Notes under the pieces: model-generated
What the model was told of the DNA's origin: nothing
Databases searched by the model: none
What the model saw: only the letters and a program-made list of their open reading frames with translations
Part shown: positions 1-10,569 of the stretch, piece by piece
Layout: each line of letters begins with the position of its first letter
How positions within the stretch are numbered: position 1 is the stretch's first letter
Made by a program: the position numbers and the translations under genes
Source: Quillaja saponaria
Lineage: Eukaryota; Streptophyta; Magnoliopsida; Fabales; Quillajaceae
DNA: 64,000 nucleotides
Assembly (NCBI GenBank): GCA_029379385.1
Contig: CM055609.1
Location: 4,712,001 to 4,776,000, forward strand
Direction of reading: 5' to 3'

Positions 1-114
1 TGTAATAATTTCAATAAATATTTGCATTGAAAATTCAAAGACCAAATAATGTTTCTTTCGTCAACGTCGATCGTATAAGAAGTTCGCTTTTAGTACAATT
101 TCAGCCTTGTGGGG

Positions 115-154
115 CATGAGGATGAGGATGAGGATGAGGATAAGGATGAGGATT
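115..154. repeat. GAGGAT hexamer minisatellite
   Basis: About six tandem copies of ATGAGG/GAGGAT with one variant unit (ATAAGG). Nothing links it to a gene. Confidence 0.8.
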
Positions 155-186
155 AAAATGTCCAAGCATACAGACAGACACATAGT

Positions 187-860
187 GTGACCGTGTGGGG
201 CCGCAAATCTTGGTCAAAAAAATTTACAATTGAATATTTATTCTTAAAACAATTTTTATTACAAATAATTTTATTATGTTTTACAAAATCAATCTTATAT
301 AGTGAGAAGAATGAAAATATAAAATTAAAATATATTTGTCAAACTTTTATTATTACAACAGTTAGTATATTTGCTGAAGATGCTACAATGAATTTGCAGT
401 GTGTTATACCGGAAGTGAGAAGAATTCTTATTAAGATATTTCCAAAGAGACAGAATAATAAGATAGGTTTTGAGGACGTTCTGTGTTGTCTGTTTTTAGT
501 GTGATATCTAAATTTTTATGTGAATTGTTCTACTTATTTATTCATTATTATAATAATAAAAAGACTAGATGATATATTGTTCTACTTTTTTATTCATTAT
601 AATTATTATAATGATAAAAAGGTTAGGATACATATTTGTTGAGTGTTGACCTGATCATAGAAGAATAACTGTTGGAAGTTAGAGTATCTTCTAATTTATT
701 GAGGGTTGGCCTGATCATTATTATTAAATTTACATATATTCCACTCATATTTTATAAAAGGTGGAAGGAATGTTTGTTCTTTCTAAAGATACGTAAATAT
801 AATTATAAACTACTTAATGGCCAATTGGAATCTTTTGTATGATCTATGATATGATGTAAA
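187..860. other. Noncoding stretch related to 17.44-17.9 kb
   Basis: No gene is seen. The open frame at 187-504 starts at GTG and is an AT-rich chance frame. Blocks such as TTACAAATAA and the segment with TTAAATTTACATA match the DNA at about 17,440-17,900, so this looks like an old copy of the left part of block B. Similarity is patchy and was judged by eye. Confidence 0.45.
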
Positions 861-867
861 TAAGATT

Positions 868-891
868 AAGAAACACTAAAAAGTGTTTCTT
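868..891. repeat. Short stem-loop repeated in the array
   Basis: AAGAAACACT and AGTGTTTCTT form a perfect 10-bp stem with a 4-nt loop. Related copies, always followed by a TTAATCAAC-like string, occur near 14,355, 19,160 and 39,725, with the stem less perfect in those. It travels with the duplicated units. Confidence 0.6.
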
Positions 892-930
892 TAATCAACC
901 TAATTTATGGTATTTAACTATTTAATCATA

Positions 931-1120
931 TTTCTTTTAATAGTAAACATTCTGGGAGACCACTAGACCAGATACAAAACTCAATCATTTCAAGTTTTGA
1001 ATTTGCGTGGCCTTGGTTTGGTCGTCAGCATTGGTGACGACATATTAAAGTTGTCATCCCTTCGTACCTACACGTGACGAGTAATTATATGTATTCTAGA
1101 CTCAAAATTAATAATTGATA
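931..1120. repeat. Recurrent intergenic module M, copy 1 of 5
   Basis: A block of about 160-190 bp running from TTTCTTTTAATAGTAAACAT to CTCAAAATTAATAATT, with the core TTTGGTCGTCAGCATTGG. Other copies are at 11,849-12,020, 14,415-14,605, 18,069-18,250 and 38,719-38,905. Each copy is rich in TGACG/CGTCA strings. Copies lie 0.5-3.6 kb upstream of G1, G2, G3, G4 and G7. It has no reading frame. It may be a unit-boundary relic or a regulatory segment. Confidence 0.65.
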
Positions 1121-1662
1121 TTTGTTACTGGTTTTATTTTGTGAAGAAATTGGTCAACTGATTGACTCATTCAAAATAGCCCAATTGGATCCCTTAATTA
1201 ATCAAACAGAACATATTGTCTTCTTCTCTAGAATTTATTTTTGGTAAAATTTTTAAAATTCTTTTAGTCTTGGTGGTTCATATTATTTATTTTTATTTTT
1301 TCTAAATTTCAACCATCCAAATAATTTAATTTTTATTTTTATTATTTTATTTTAAATCTTAATTATAAACTTAATTCTAATTCTAACCTTAATCTTAACT
1401 CTAATTTTAATTTTATTCATCAATTATTTAGAGATGGTTGAAATCTAAAATAATAGTGTCACTTGACAACCCAATAAAGAATCACTAACAATACATTGCT
1501 AAATCAGTAAATCACATATCCAATCGACAAGAAAGTTTGGATTCAACATTTTTGTCAAATACAAAAGCAAGTAGTTAGGTAGCTGACTGTTATATATTCT
1601 CTTTTTAGTTTCTTTTTGTCATGTAGGAGGGAGCAACCAGCATTTCGGTAAATTTAATTCAG
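1121..1662. other. AT-rich spacer, nothing recognised
   Basis: No credible reading frame or RNA gene. Around 1,370-1,420 there is a loose TTCTAA/CTTAAT repetition. Confidence 0.5.
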
Positions 1663-4400
1663 TAGGAGATTGCAGCCAACCATGATCTATCAAAATTTGA
1701 ATATTGAACATAGAATGATTGTTCTAGTTCTAGTGGCGTACGAGTATCTTTTAATTTTATTTTAGAATCCTCTAGCTAGGCTCATATTTAATAATAAAAT
1801 AATTTTTAAATATTAGTCAAGATATGCATAAATATAATTCGAATCACTCTACCATTAAAAAACAACATTATGTATGACATAAGTCACAAACTTTTAGATA
1901 GAGGGGAGTCCAGGGATCAAATCTGGGAGAGTCTTAGATTTAGGTAATATTTTGCTTGAGCTATAATCACGATTGTATGTGTTAATTATAATGTTATTTA
2001 TCAAGAGTGTAAAACTTGAATCAAATATTAAATCTTAAAAAAATATAGTTTAACTTAATTAAATATAATTTGACAGTGAAATCATCATTAGTTTACCTAT
2101 ATACGTGCACCAAATTTTATTATATCCTCTAAAACCTTTACCCTTTTGTCTCCTGAATTTATAAGGCAAAATTGTGATTGATAAAGAAAGCAATGCACAT
2201 GTGCATGTCCCAATATTTGATCAGAGTTAGTGATAGCGATCACATACAACTTTTGCAATAGAAACAAACCAACTTTAATATCGTACAAAATCACCCAACC
2301 TTATTTTCTTCACAACTTTTTGATTTAATTCAAACACTCCTAAGTATATATCTTTTTAAAAAGTTAGTATTTGATAATGTGTTAGTGTATATATTATCTG
2401 TAAATATAATAGATATATATATATATGTTAGTTCATTTGATTGAATACTGCTTTGGTATTAATGATAAGTAATACATTCTTATATAATGAGTAATCTTTG
2501 ATTCATTCTCAATGTATACAAATTTTATATGTGATTCAATTCCAACTTGAAATATTAAAAAAATAATAATCAATGTGTGACTCATATTTCAATTCCAACT
2601 TGAAATATTATTGAAATCTTAGAAGAGACTCAATTCAAACTCCATCAAGTTTAATACTCAGTTTCAAATCTAACAATTTACTATTTTTTTGGTAATAAAT
2701 TGATTTTTTATCTCTTATTTTATTGAATTTGGCCTTAAACTAAATTATTCTTAATTATTTTAATTGAATTTTATTTATTGGCCATACCAATAATTTGTTT
2801 TTATTTTATGTTGGTGACTTTTATTTGTGGCACTTTATAAAATTTAAAGTGATTTTATGAGTTCAAAGTTGATTTGTTTCTGTTGTTGCTATTATAAAAA
2901 AAGGAGAGCTTAATCTTGTGATTTATTCAACAAGTTGATTTCTAGTCATTCCAAAAGAAAAATATATGTTTTTTCACATTTCACCTTCTTCTTTTATAAT
3001 AAAGAGTAGAGAATGTGAGCACTGTCTTGTTTAAACAATAGTCGTGGTAGGAGATTGCAACCAATCGTGATCTATCAAAATTTGAGTATTGAACATAGAA
3101 TGATTGTTCTAGTTCTAGTGACGCACGAGTATCTTTTAATTTCTTTTTTAAAATTTATCTCCTAACTAGGCTCCACCGAAGAAATGGATCATATTTAATA
3201 ATAAATAATTTGTATAGATTAGCCAGGTTCATATGCATACAATATAAGTGGAATAACACTTTACGATTAAAAAAATAACATTATGTATGACATCAATCAC
3301 AAACTTTTTAATTTTCTAGAGGTGATTCCCAAATGCTACTGCACAAAGAATGATATAGTTATTAACCATTTCCAAAGGGCGAACTCCAAGATTCAAACAT
3401 CTGGCCTGTCTTAGGGTTTCAATTCACTCACCACTGCAACCAACCACTTTTAAGTGACATAAGTCACAAACTTTCGAAAATATAGAATTTTGTTAGATAA
3501 AGGGAAGTCATGGGGTCAAATCCTAGAGAGTTTTAGATTTAGGTATCATTTTATTTGAGTTATGTTCGCGATAGTATGTGTGATGATGTTCTAAAGTTTT
3601 AAAGAAAATTCTAAAATATGGACATCCATTTTTTATGTTAGTAAAATGAATTGATGTGTTAGTTATATATATATATAAATTTTTTTATTTTTTTTATTTT
3701 TTGTGAGTGTAAATTTGAATCAAATATTAAATCTTAAAATAATACAATTTAACGAAATTGAATATTGGACAATGAAATCATCATTGGTTTACCTATATAC
3801 GTGCACCAATTTTCTTATATCCTCCAGCACCTTCTCTCAAACCTTTGCACTTTTGTCTACTGAATTGATGGTTGTAAGGCAAAATTGTGATTGATAAAGA
3901 AAGCAATTCCCATGTACATGGACCAATATTGGACCAGGGTAAGTGATACATCAAACTTTAGTAGCTGAATACAAACGTTTCTTTCCCCCCACATGGATAA
4001 AAGTAGATAAGCGGGAAACTACTTGCAATAGAAACACATCAACTTTGAACACATTATGACCATATATGCTTAATATCATCTACAAAATCACCCAACCTTA
4101 TTTTCCTTATAACTTTTTGATTGAATTCAAACACTCCTAAATAGATATCTTTTTAAAAACTTAGTATTTGATAATGTGTTAATGTATATATTATCAGTAA
4201 ATATGATATGATATATATATATATATTAGTTCATTTGATTAAAAATATGAATACTACTTTGGTATTAATAACAAGTAATATATTCTTATTATAATGATTA
4301 ATTTTTGATTCATTCTCAATGTGTACAAATTTTATATTGTCATAAAAAAATTAGCATATTAATCTAACATTAATATAAATTTTAGAGTAGACTTATGTGT
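1663..4400. repeat. Direct duplication upstream of G1 (1,663-2,700 and 3,050-4,400)
   Basis: Two copies of about 1.0-1.3 kb begin at AGGAGATTGCA and share GAACATAGAATGATTGTTCT, a block with ATACGTGCACCAA, and a block with ACAAAATCACCCAACCTTA. The later part of each copy (about 2,080-2,340 and 3,770-4,140) is the far 5' flank of type I B3 genes; similar DNA occurs at 10,590-10,780 and 19,600-19,680. The first copy is therefore a B3 5' flank with no B3 gene behind it. The second copy leads to G1 and carries a short insertion. Confidence 0.7.
3288..3474 (-). mobile_element. Short tRNA-type SINE-like insertion with target-site duplication
   Basis: The second copy of the 1.7-kb duplication holds about 147 extra bases (3,308-3,454). 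They are flanked by a near-perfect 20-bp direct repeat, TGACATCAATCACAAACTTT (3,288-3,307) and TGACATAAGTCACAAACTTT (3,455-3,474). The first copy has one such string and no insert. On the minus strand the insert opens with TGGTTGCAGTGGT, like an RNA polymerase III box A, followed by GATGTTTGAATCTTGG, like a box B. Size, repeats and boxes suggest a plant SINE; the family is not identified. Confidence 0.6.
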
Positions 4401-4504
4401 TATAATCATAAATCGATAGTTTACAAAATTAATCGAATAAAAAAATTTGACAATGTAAATGAGTTCAATTAACTTAAAATCTTTAAAACAATAGCATATA
4501 TATA

Positions 4505-4735
4505 AAACTGAAAGATCAAACCGACCATCAATCTAGTACTACTAAAAAATTATTTCGTGAAAGTTTAGTTGGAACATACAGGGACCCACACCTTTAGATT
4601 ACAAACCATGAGTAGAATCTTCTAGGAACTAGTACTATATATAGTAGTTAATGCAATACAAGATTTCTCAATAAGCTCTTGTCTTCTCATTCTCCTCTCT
4701 AAATTAACTAACTCTTCACTCTTCAAGTTTCAGCA
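4505..4735 (+). promoter_or_regulatory. Type I B3 promoter of G1 with TATA box
   Basis: A TATA box, CTATATATAG, is at 4,635-4,644, about 95 bp before the ATG. The upstream block with GGAACATACAGGGACCCACA is shared with the G2 flank (12,340-12,400) and with the gene-less loci at 20,030 and 39,955. The 5' leader ends in AACTCTTCACTCTTCAAG, then TTTCAGCA and the start codon. Confidence 0.65.
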
Positions 4736-5107
4736 ATGTCAAGTACTGGTCTGCTCTTTGAAAAACAACTTACGAAGACGGATGTTGAATACAGACTTCA
4801 ATTTCCGAGTCACATTCAGCAAACTCATCTTCCTGAAATTGTAACAGGTAGAAACTATGTTGATTTTGATGTTAAATATGGCAATGAGGAGAAACACCAT
4901 ACGTTTCGTTGCAAAATTCGGAAAGATGATTTATACAAGAAACCGGTAATAACGAAAGGATGGATTCGCATTGTTCGTGAGAAAGGGTTTAGAGAAGGTG
5001 ACATGCTCAAGTTTTATATGGCGCAAGGTGATTCTGTAAATTTCAAATTTGAAGTGTACAGAAAGATAATACTTCTTGGTCAAGAAACTTGGGGTGTTCT
5101 TCCATGA
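4736..5107 (+). CDS. G1: stand-alone B3-domain protein (type I), intact
   Basis: A 123-residue protein that is almost entirely one B3 DNA-binding domain. The N-terminal arm is at residues 8-24 (FEKQLTKTDVEYRLQFP). The central strand is FDVKYG (44-49), then FRCKIRK (57-63), and the C-terminal part is KPVITKGW (69-76), VREKGFREGD (80-89) and FKFEVYRK (103-110). B3 domains are plant-specific sequence-specific DNA binders acting in the nucleus. This one has no added activation, AP2 or dimerisation domain and no clear nuclear signal. It has one exon; the ATG is fixed by the leader shared with G2. An AATAAA lies at 5,387. The target is unknown. The closest copy is G5. Confidence 0.85.
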   Translation: MSSTGLLFEKQLTKTDVEYRLQFPSHIQQTHLPEIVTGRNYVDFDVKYGNEEKHHTFRCKIRKDDLYKKPVITKGWIRIVREKGFREGDMLKFYMAQGDSVNFKFEVYRKIILLGQETWGVLP

Positions 5108-6109
5108 GCCTATAGCACGATGGTTGTGAGGCTGATAAGCATGGTGCTCCCTATTTCGTATAATAAGATGAAAGTGTGTCGTGGAAAGCTATCTTAATTA
5201 ATTTTCTGTTTTAGTCACAAGTCAAGAGCTACTTGCTCGATATGTGTTATTTTGTGCTTAGTAGGGATATTCTGCTATCATTATTTACTCTATGAGGATT
5301 GGTGATGTATTTCAGAGGCTAAGGTTTTTTTATCTGTTTTGATAAATCCTTCAGCTTTGGCATCAATTTGTTCTTTATCTCAGATTAATAAATCTGGTTG
5401 TTCAAAAAAAAAACCATGCATGGTGATCAATGTGTGTTAAGTTAATTATTGTTGTTATTGGCTTCCATTAAGAAAATGTATTGAGTTGCTCTATTTAAGT
5501 CGATCCTTTAAATAAAAGATGTTTTTTCTTTTTAATAATTCCCAGCATATATTTTCACGCATTTATAATAATTTCATACAATATTAAGATTTGTTTTGTT
5601 GGTTAGTCAAAATTCTCTATTACTATATATTTGAAGAGAATGTTGCGTGACACAGAATTGATCTCTCTTCTTCTACAATAAATAAAATAAAATAACTATT
5701 TTTTGTTCAATTTACTTGAACATTTTTTGTTTGTTTGTATAAAAGATTGAACAACTAACTAATCTGTATCATAATATAATCCTATTAATTCATTTAATAT
5801 ATGTTGTGAGCTTATACACAACCATTAATACAGAATCACTAAAATGACATAGCTAAATCAGTAAATCACACGTCCAATCGACATGAAAGTTTGGATTCAA
5901 CGGTTCAATTGTAATAGAAACAAGATCAAGTAGGTAGCTGACTTTTATACATTCTCTTTTAGTTTCTTTTGGTCATGTAGGAGGGAATAACCATTTCGTT
6001 AAATTTTAATATTGATGTTTACATCGATTTTGATGTGTTCCAATTCAAACTTGAAATTATTTATTTATTTAATTTAAAAAAAATAAAGAATCATATACTA
6101 TATATATAT

Positions 6110-7270
6110 ACTAGATTTTGTGACACACGTGTTACGTGTGAATCTTGTTTATGATATATACATTTACGTTCATTAACAATTGATATGCATATCAAGAAAT
6201 TATAGTTAGTAAAAAAATAATAATCCATGTTATAAATATGAAGTATTATAAATTATGTTTAATTCATACTATAAACATATAATTTTTGTATTTAAAAAAA
6301 AAAAACTAAGGATTGAAGATAATTAATACAATAATATTATAATCACAAAAACAATGCTCTTAATATTTCTTTTTTCATATCATTTAAAAAAAATTAATTT
6401 ACAATACTATAATTAGTCGTAATTATCAAGAAATTATTTTTAGAAAATAATTTAAACATATAGTTATTTTTAAAAAATTCTAAACATGGAGGAAGAATTA
6501 ATATAATAATTTTATAATCATAAAAACTATATTCTTAATATTTCTTTTCATTCATAGCAGTTTAAAAGAAAAATAATTTATAATATTATAATGATTTGTA
6601 ACTTATTAAATCAAAATAGTTATAAATTCAATATTAAATACTATTGATATATAATTATTTACAAATTATAGATTTATTAATATTGAAAAGAATTAGGATA
6701 GAAAAAATCAATAGTCATAAAATATTTACAATTATATTAATATTAATATAGCGAAAAATTATGAAAGTAGTAAAATTAAAAAAAAAATAGAATATTTGAA
6801 GCAAAATAACAATTAAAAAGTATTTATGTAATAGTAAAAACTCATAGGATATTTAGGAAAATAAAATTTCTTCTATTAAAAGTTAAAACAACAATATATA
6901 ATCATGGAAACTATACTCTAAATATTTTTATTTTAAAATTTCATAAATTTGAGAAGAAATAAAAGATATTATAATTATTAGGAACTTCTTAAATAATAAA
7001 AAACTAAAAATTCAATTTCAATTGCTATTGACATATAATTATTGAAAAATTTTAGATTTATTAATATTGAGAAGAATAAGTAAAAAAGAAATGACTAGTC
7101 TTAAAATAATTACAATTCTATTGATATTAAAATAAAAATAGGAAAAAATAATAAATAAAAAAATAGTAGTATTTTTGAAGCAAAATAACAACTAAACATA
7201 ACTATGTAATAATACAAACTTATAAGGGTATAAAAGAAAATCAAAAACTTCTGCTCTAAGACTATTTTGT
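6110..7270. repeat. AT-rich dispersed repeat family
   Basis: More than 80 percent A+T by eye. It holds recurring motifs such as AAAACTATATTCTTAATATT, AATCATAAAAACTAT and TATTGACATATAATTATTGA, spaced at roughly 250-330 bp. Relatives lie at 31,160-32,510 (block A copy 2), 23,770-24,560, 42,545-43,335, 47,280-47,722 and 58,190-58,620. Its left edge, GTGACACACGTGTTACGTGTG, resembles the edge at 58,210. There is no coding capacity. It may be a nonautonomous transposon relic of unknown class. Confidence 0.6.
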
Positions 7271-7329
7271 CTATAATATAAAATATAGAAATATATGAGT
7301 AGTTGGATAAGCTTTCGAGCCAAGTAACA

Positions 7330-7720
7330 TTTTAAACTAAGTATTTAAAGTTTAATACTTGGCTTGAAATCTTAGTAGAGACTCAGTTAAAACTTAATCG
7401 GGTTGGGTTAGTTTTGGAGACATCTTAATGAAACTTAGAAAAGCTTTTATTTATTAAATAGAAACCCAAGTAAAATCTATAATAACAATCGTTTCTTGCT
7501 TATTAGTTGTTAATTACGCATCTTAATTTCCGGCGGTTTAAGTCTAAAACAAACATTTTTACTGTATACGCACTTGCATCGAAATATATACAAAATCTAG
7601 CTTCCAGGCTTTCAGCTCCTCATTCCTCAAACCATTTTTTGTCCATAACTACGTAGTAACTTTTTTTTCTCTTTTGATTTCAAAGGTTGAACCAACAAAA
7701 AGGTGATTGATTTGTCAAAG
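7330..7720 (+). promoter_or_regulatory. Type II B3 upstream region without a B3 gene
   Basis: The strings GTTGTTAATTAC, TAAGTCTAAAACAAACAT, ACTGTATACGCACTTGCATC and CAAACCATTTTTTGTCCA match the DNA ahead of G3 (15,495-15,670) and, more loosely, ahead of G4 (20,700-20,940) and G7. No B3 coding sequence follows, so this is a relic of a lost type II gene inside block A. Confidence 0.7.
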
Positions 7721-7757
7721 TTAAAAGAAAAGCAATTAATTATGCATAAGTTTGTAC

Positions 7758-8060
7758 TTATATGAACTTGTATGTGGAGAGCAAAGCAGTGGTATATTCA
7801 ACTTTGTATACTCTTGTAATTGATTGACTTTCCATCAAATAGCATTGTGTCACCATCCATAAAAAAACAACTTCTTGACAATCGCAAATACTAAATGCCA
7901 TTTTCTTTTTTTGGCAACTATCCTGTTTCAAATCCAGAAGACTGAGTTTTGTAAGTCCAAAACCCATATATAGTATCAAATATAGTTGGAGAATTGAAGA
8001 TGCTATGCCATTTTCTTTTGTAATTACAGCTTTCATGCGAACGTAATCTAGTATCTGCAT
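7758..8060 (-). other. Unrecognised 100-codon open frame
   Basis: An open frame beginning MQILDYVRMK, without recognised domains. The copy in block A2 (32,999-33,301) is also open and differs at five residues, about what the age of the duplication predicts, so conservation proves nothing. The first part of its downstream end overlaps the type II flank tail. It is possibly an eroded F-box-associated domain, but this is a guess. Confidence 0.2.
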
Positions 8061-8864
8061 TTCCCTTTCACGAATATGAAGTGCATATGATTATGAACTG
8101 GATCTAAGTTCTAACATATATGAGCACAAGGAGCTAGTCAAACTCGAAACTACATAGCTAAATTCATATATTACATACACTTGAAAATCCGTTATCTTTT
8201 CCATTTTAATGTCATAAATTGAATGGCAAGCTGAGTAAAAAAAAGAAGAAAAACAACTTAATTATGATGCAAGTAAGAAGAGTCAAACAAGGTATTTACT
8301 AATTTCCGGAAATGAATATGTATCCGCATGAAAAGAAAAAGAAGAGAGTCTCAGAACATCAGAAAAAGAGATAGTTCAAGTATTTGTTTGCAATTAGGTG
8401 ACAACTCAAGCTCCGTTTTAGTCATAGCCAACCATTTTAGTACCAAGTAGGTAACCATTTTTTTGTTTCTCATATAAAATCAAGAAATACAAATGGTGAA
8501 GACATCACAAGCCTTAGATCTATAGCTAAACTGTAAAATATCATGTCTGAAAGTGTCTAGTTAGCGAGCTGGGGAGCTGAGAGGAGAGAGCAAAATCCAG
8601 ACAAAAGAAACGTATTTAAAAGATACCAGGTTTTGAAAGCCCAAAGGTTTGTTATTATGAGCCTATAGTAGAACTAGAAGAAATCCCATACAGTGACACA
8701 GCAGCCTGTACTGATCCAAATAGTGGGACACTGGTATAGTGCTAATTCAAACATAATTTTTGTATTGTCCCCATAAATTACTAATAAGTTGATGTATTGT
8801 AAAATATGATTATAATGCATAAATCCACTTGCTTGATGATTAATAATAGTGACACGTGACTTAT
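8061..8864. other. Noncoding part of block A
   Basis: No gene is seen. The segment 8,660-8,850, with CAGTGACACAGCAGCCTGTA, recurs at 33,890-34,090 and near the F-box gene at 51,690-51,860. Confidence 0.45.
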
Positions 8865-9016
8865 TAGGCTTGGTTCAAGTGATAAGATATGCTTAAATTT
8901 AGTGGTTGAGAGGTCTCTGTAATGTTAGAAGTTCTAGCCCACAAGAAAATACTTGGAGAAAGGGCAACCGCGAACCCTAGTAAAAAATATAAAAGAAAAA
9001 GTAAAAAAAAAAAAAC
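8865..9016 (+). mobile_element. tRNA-derived SINE-like element
   Basis: It opens with GGCTTGGTTCAAGTGATAAG (box A-like), continues with TAGTGGTTGAGAGGTC and GTTAGAAGTTCTAGCCC (box B-like), and ends in an A-rich tail. This is the layout of plant tRNA-related SINEs. The block A2 copy at 34,105-34,253 keeps a better box B, GGAGTTCGAGCA. Flanking duplications were not found. Confidence 0.5.
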
Positions 9017-9292
9017 CTTTCCAGCTTCTATCACCATAGTCACCCATCTTCATCCCTACCTTCATAACTACCACCACTTTGAAAATCAAACAACTCATTA
9101 TCAAATAATCAAAACCTATCACTCATAAATCAAACTAACTAACTAACTAACTAACTAATCATCATTTCTCCTATATGTGGTTCGAAGCCACTTAAACTTC
9201 ATACTCTTGAAACCTTAATCAATATCACCACCAGATTTGAAAGAAAAAGATGACATTACTTTTTCAGACGTTTAAATATGAAATGAGATCAG

Positions 9293-9540
9293 ATGGATAT
9301 GGAGACCCTCAATTCACCCACCACCGCTACGCCTTTGTTTAACTACGATGAGACCAACCTCCACTGTCTGGAACCATGGAGAAAGAGGAAGCGATCAAGG
9401 CATTCCTGTTTTGATAACACTTCATTGCACTGAGGAAAGAAATGTCAAAAGGCAAAGAAAGCTATCCTCCATTTTTGAATCGATTGTAGAGATCAAAATC
9501 AAGAGGTCCAAAATCGCAAGCCCAATATCCCTTTACTTTT
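9293..9540 (+). pseudogene. Remnant of a ZAT/STZ-type C2H2 zinc-finger gene, N-terminal part only
   Basis: From the ATG at 9,293 a 46-codon frame reads LNSPTTATPLFNYDETNLH, then a CLEPW string followed by a basic KRKRSR stretch. This matches the N-terminus of plant ZAT10/STZ-like repressors, which have a SPTTATP region, a short acidic stretch, then W-K-R-K-R-S as the nuclear signal. The family continues with a TEEEYLALCL motif and two zinc fingers. Here the frame stops at 9,431, a TEE string follows only in another frame, and no zinc finger is found. A captured, dead 5' fragment; the copy is at 34,517. Confidence 0.6.
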
Positions 9541-10384
9541 CCATTAGAAGAAAAATCTGAAATTACAATTGAAGAAATCAATGTAAGAAGCAGGGAAAGT
9601 GGGTTTAGGGTAAAGAATAATTGATTATTAATGGGTTCCATTGTGTAAATATGGAATAATCACCTACTTTTCTTGTGGTAGCTATGAAGGGAAATGGAGG
9701 CCAGAAGGTGGTGGTGAGTATGAAGGGGGGTTATTCAGTTTTTTCTGTTTTAATTATTTTTCTTTATAACGTTGGTTTGTGATGTTTTTCCAACATATTC
9801 TAATATGACTTCTGGGTGTGCTTTTAGTTGTTTGCTGGGATAGTATGGTGAAAGCTGATGGTGGTTACGAGGGTGGTAGTGATAATTATGGAGAAATGAG
9901 CGTTGCTGAGAAATAGACTCTTTTTTGTTTTTTATAATTTTAAAATTTTAAGTATTATTTTTCTTTTTAACTTGTAAGGGATTCAATTGTAACAATTGAA
10001 ACTCAAAAGATTAAATTGAACTTAAAATTAAATTATAAAAACCAAAAATGTAATTAAACCATAATTTTATTTATCTTATAATTCTTGAGTATATAAATAA
10101 GAGGCTCCCCTCCGCTATTATAAATACTAGTAGCAGAGACTTTATGTTACTGTAGAGGGGTTATTTCTATTGGGCTTAAAATGAATAGTTGTAATTGCAC
10201 AACTTTGGGCCTCTGATTAAATGGAGACCAATGTTAAACTGTCTAGTTCTCAATTAAAGAGAAATTTTTGGTTTTACTTTTATTAGATAAGGTATTCTCG
10301 TATTTCATGCTACATTATTTAATATAAAAAATTATAAATATGTTGTATCAATTTAAAGTTGATGTACATTTTAGAATTTTAATT
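9541..10384. other. Noncoding end of block A with F-box 5' flank similarity
   Basis: No gene. 10,130-10,260 (with TTCTATTGGGCTTAAA and ACTTTGGGCCTCT) resembles the DNA just upstream of the F-box gene (51,190-51,290) and of the F-box fragment (48,960-49,030). Block A thus carries a piece of F-box upstream DNA. Confidence 0.45.
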
Positions 10385-10569
10385 TTTTTTTTGCTTTCTA
10401 ATTTTCTTCCCTTTAACTAGCCGAGAAGAGATAAATATTTGATTGCCCAAGTAATAAGCAAGTAACCAACCATTGATTCTCAATATGATTATAATGCATA
10501 ACTCCACTTAATTGATGATAAATTATATAATTTTTTTTTTAAAAAAAATTCTCAAATTTAGCAAAGCAA

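Larger units (their letters stand above)
4734..10384. repeat. Segmental duplication block A, copy 1
   Basis: About 5.65 kb running from the G1 start codon through its 3' flank, an AT-rich repeat, a gene-less type II promoter, a SINE-like unit and a zinc-finger remnant. It matches 29,832-35,621 nearly base for base by eye. The G1 and G5 coding parts differ at 12 of 369 bases. The match stops near 10,384/35,621. 5,108-6,109 is the G1 3' flank and an AT-rich spacer with no other gene. Confidence 0.9.

Noticed and set aside
187..504. 105-codon open frame at the left end
   Set aside because: Starts at GTG, lies in AT-rich repeat DNA, and the related DNA at 17.4 kb does not keep the frame.
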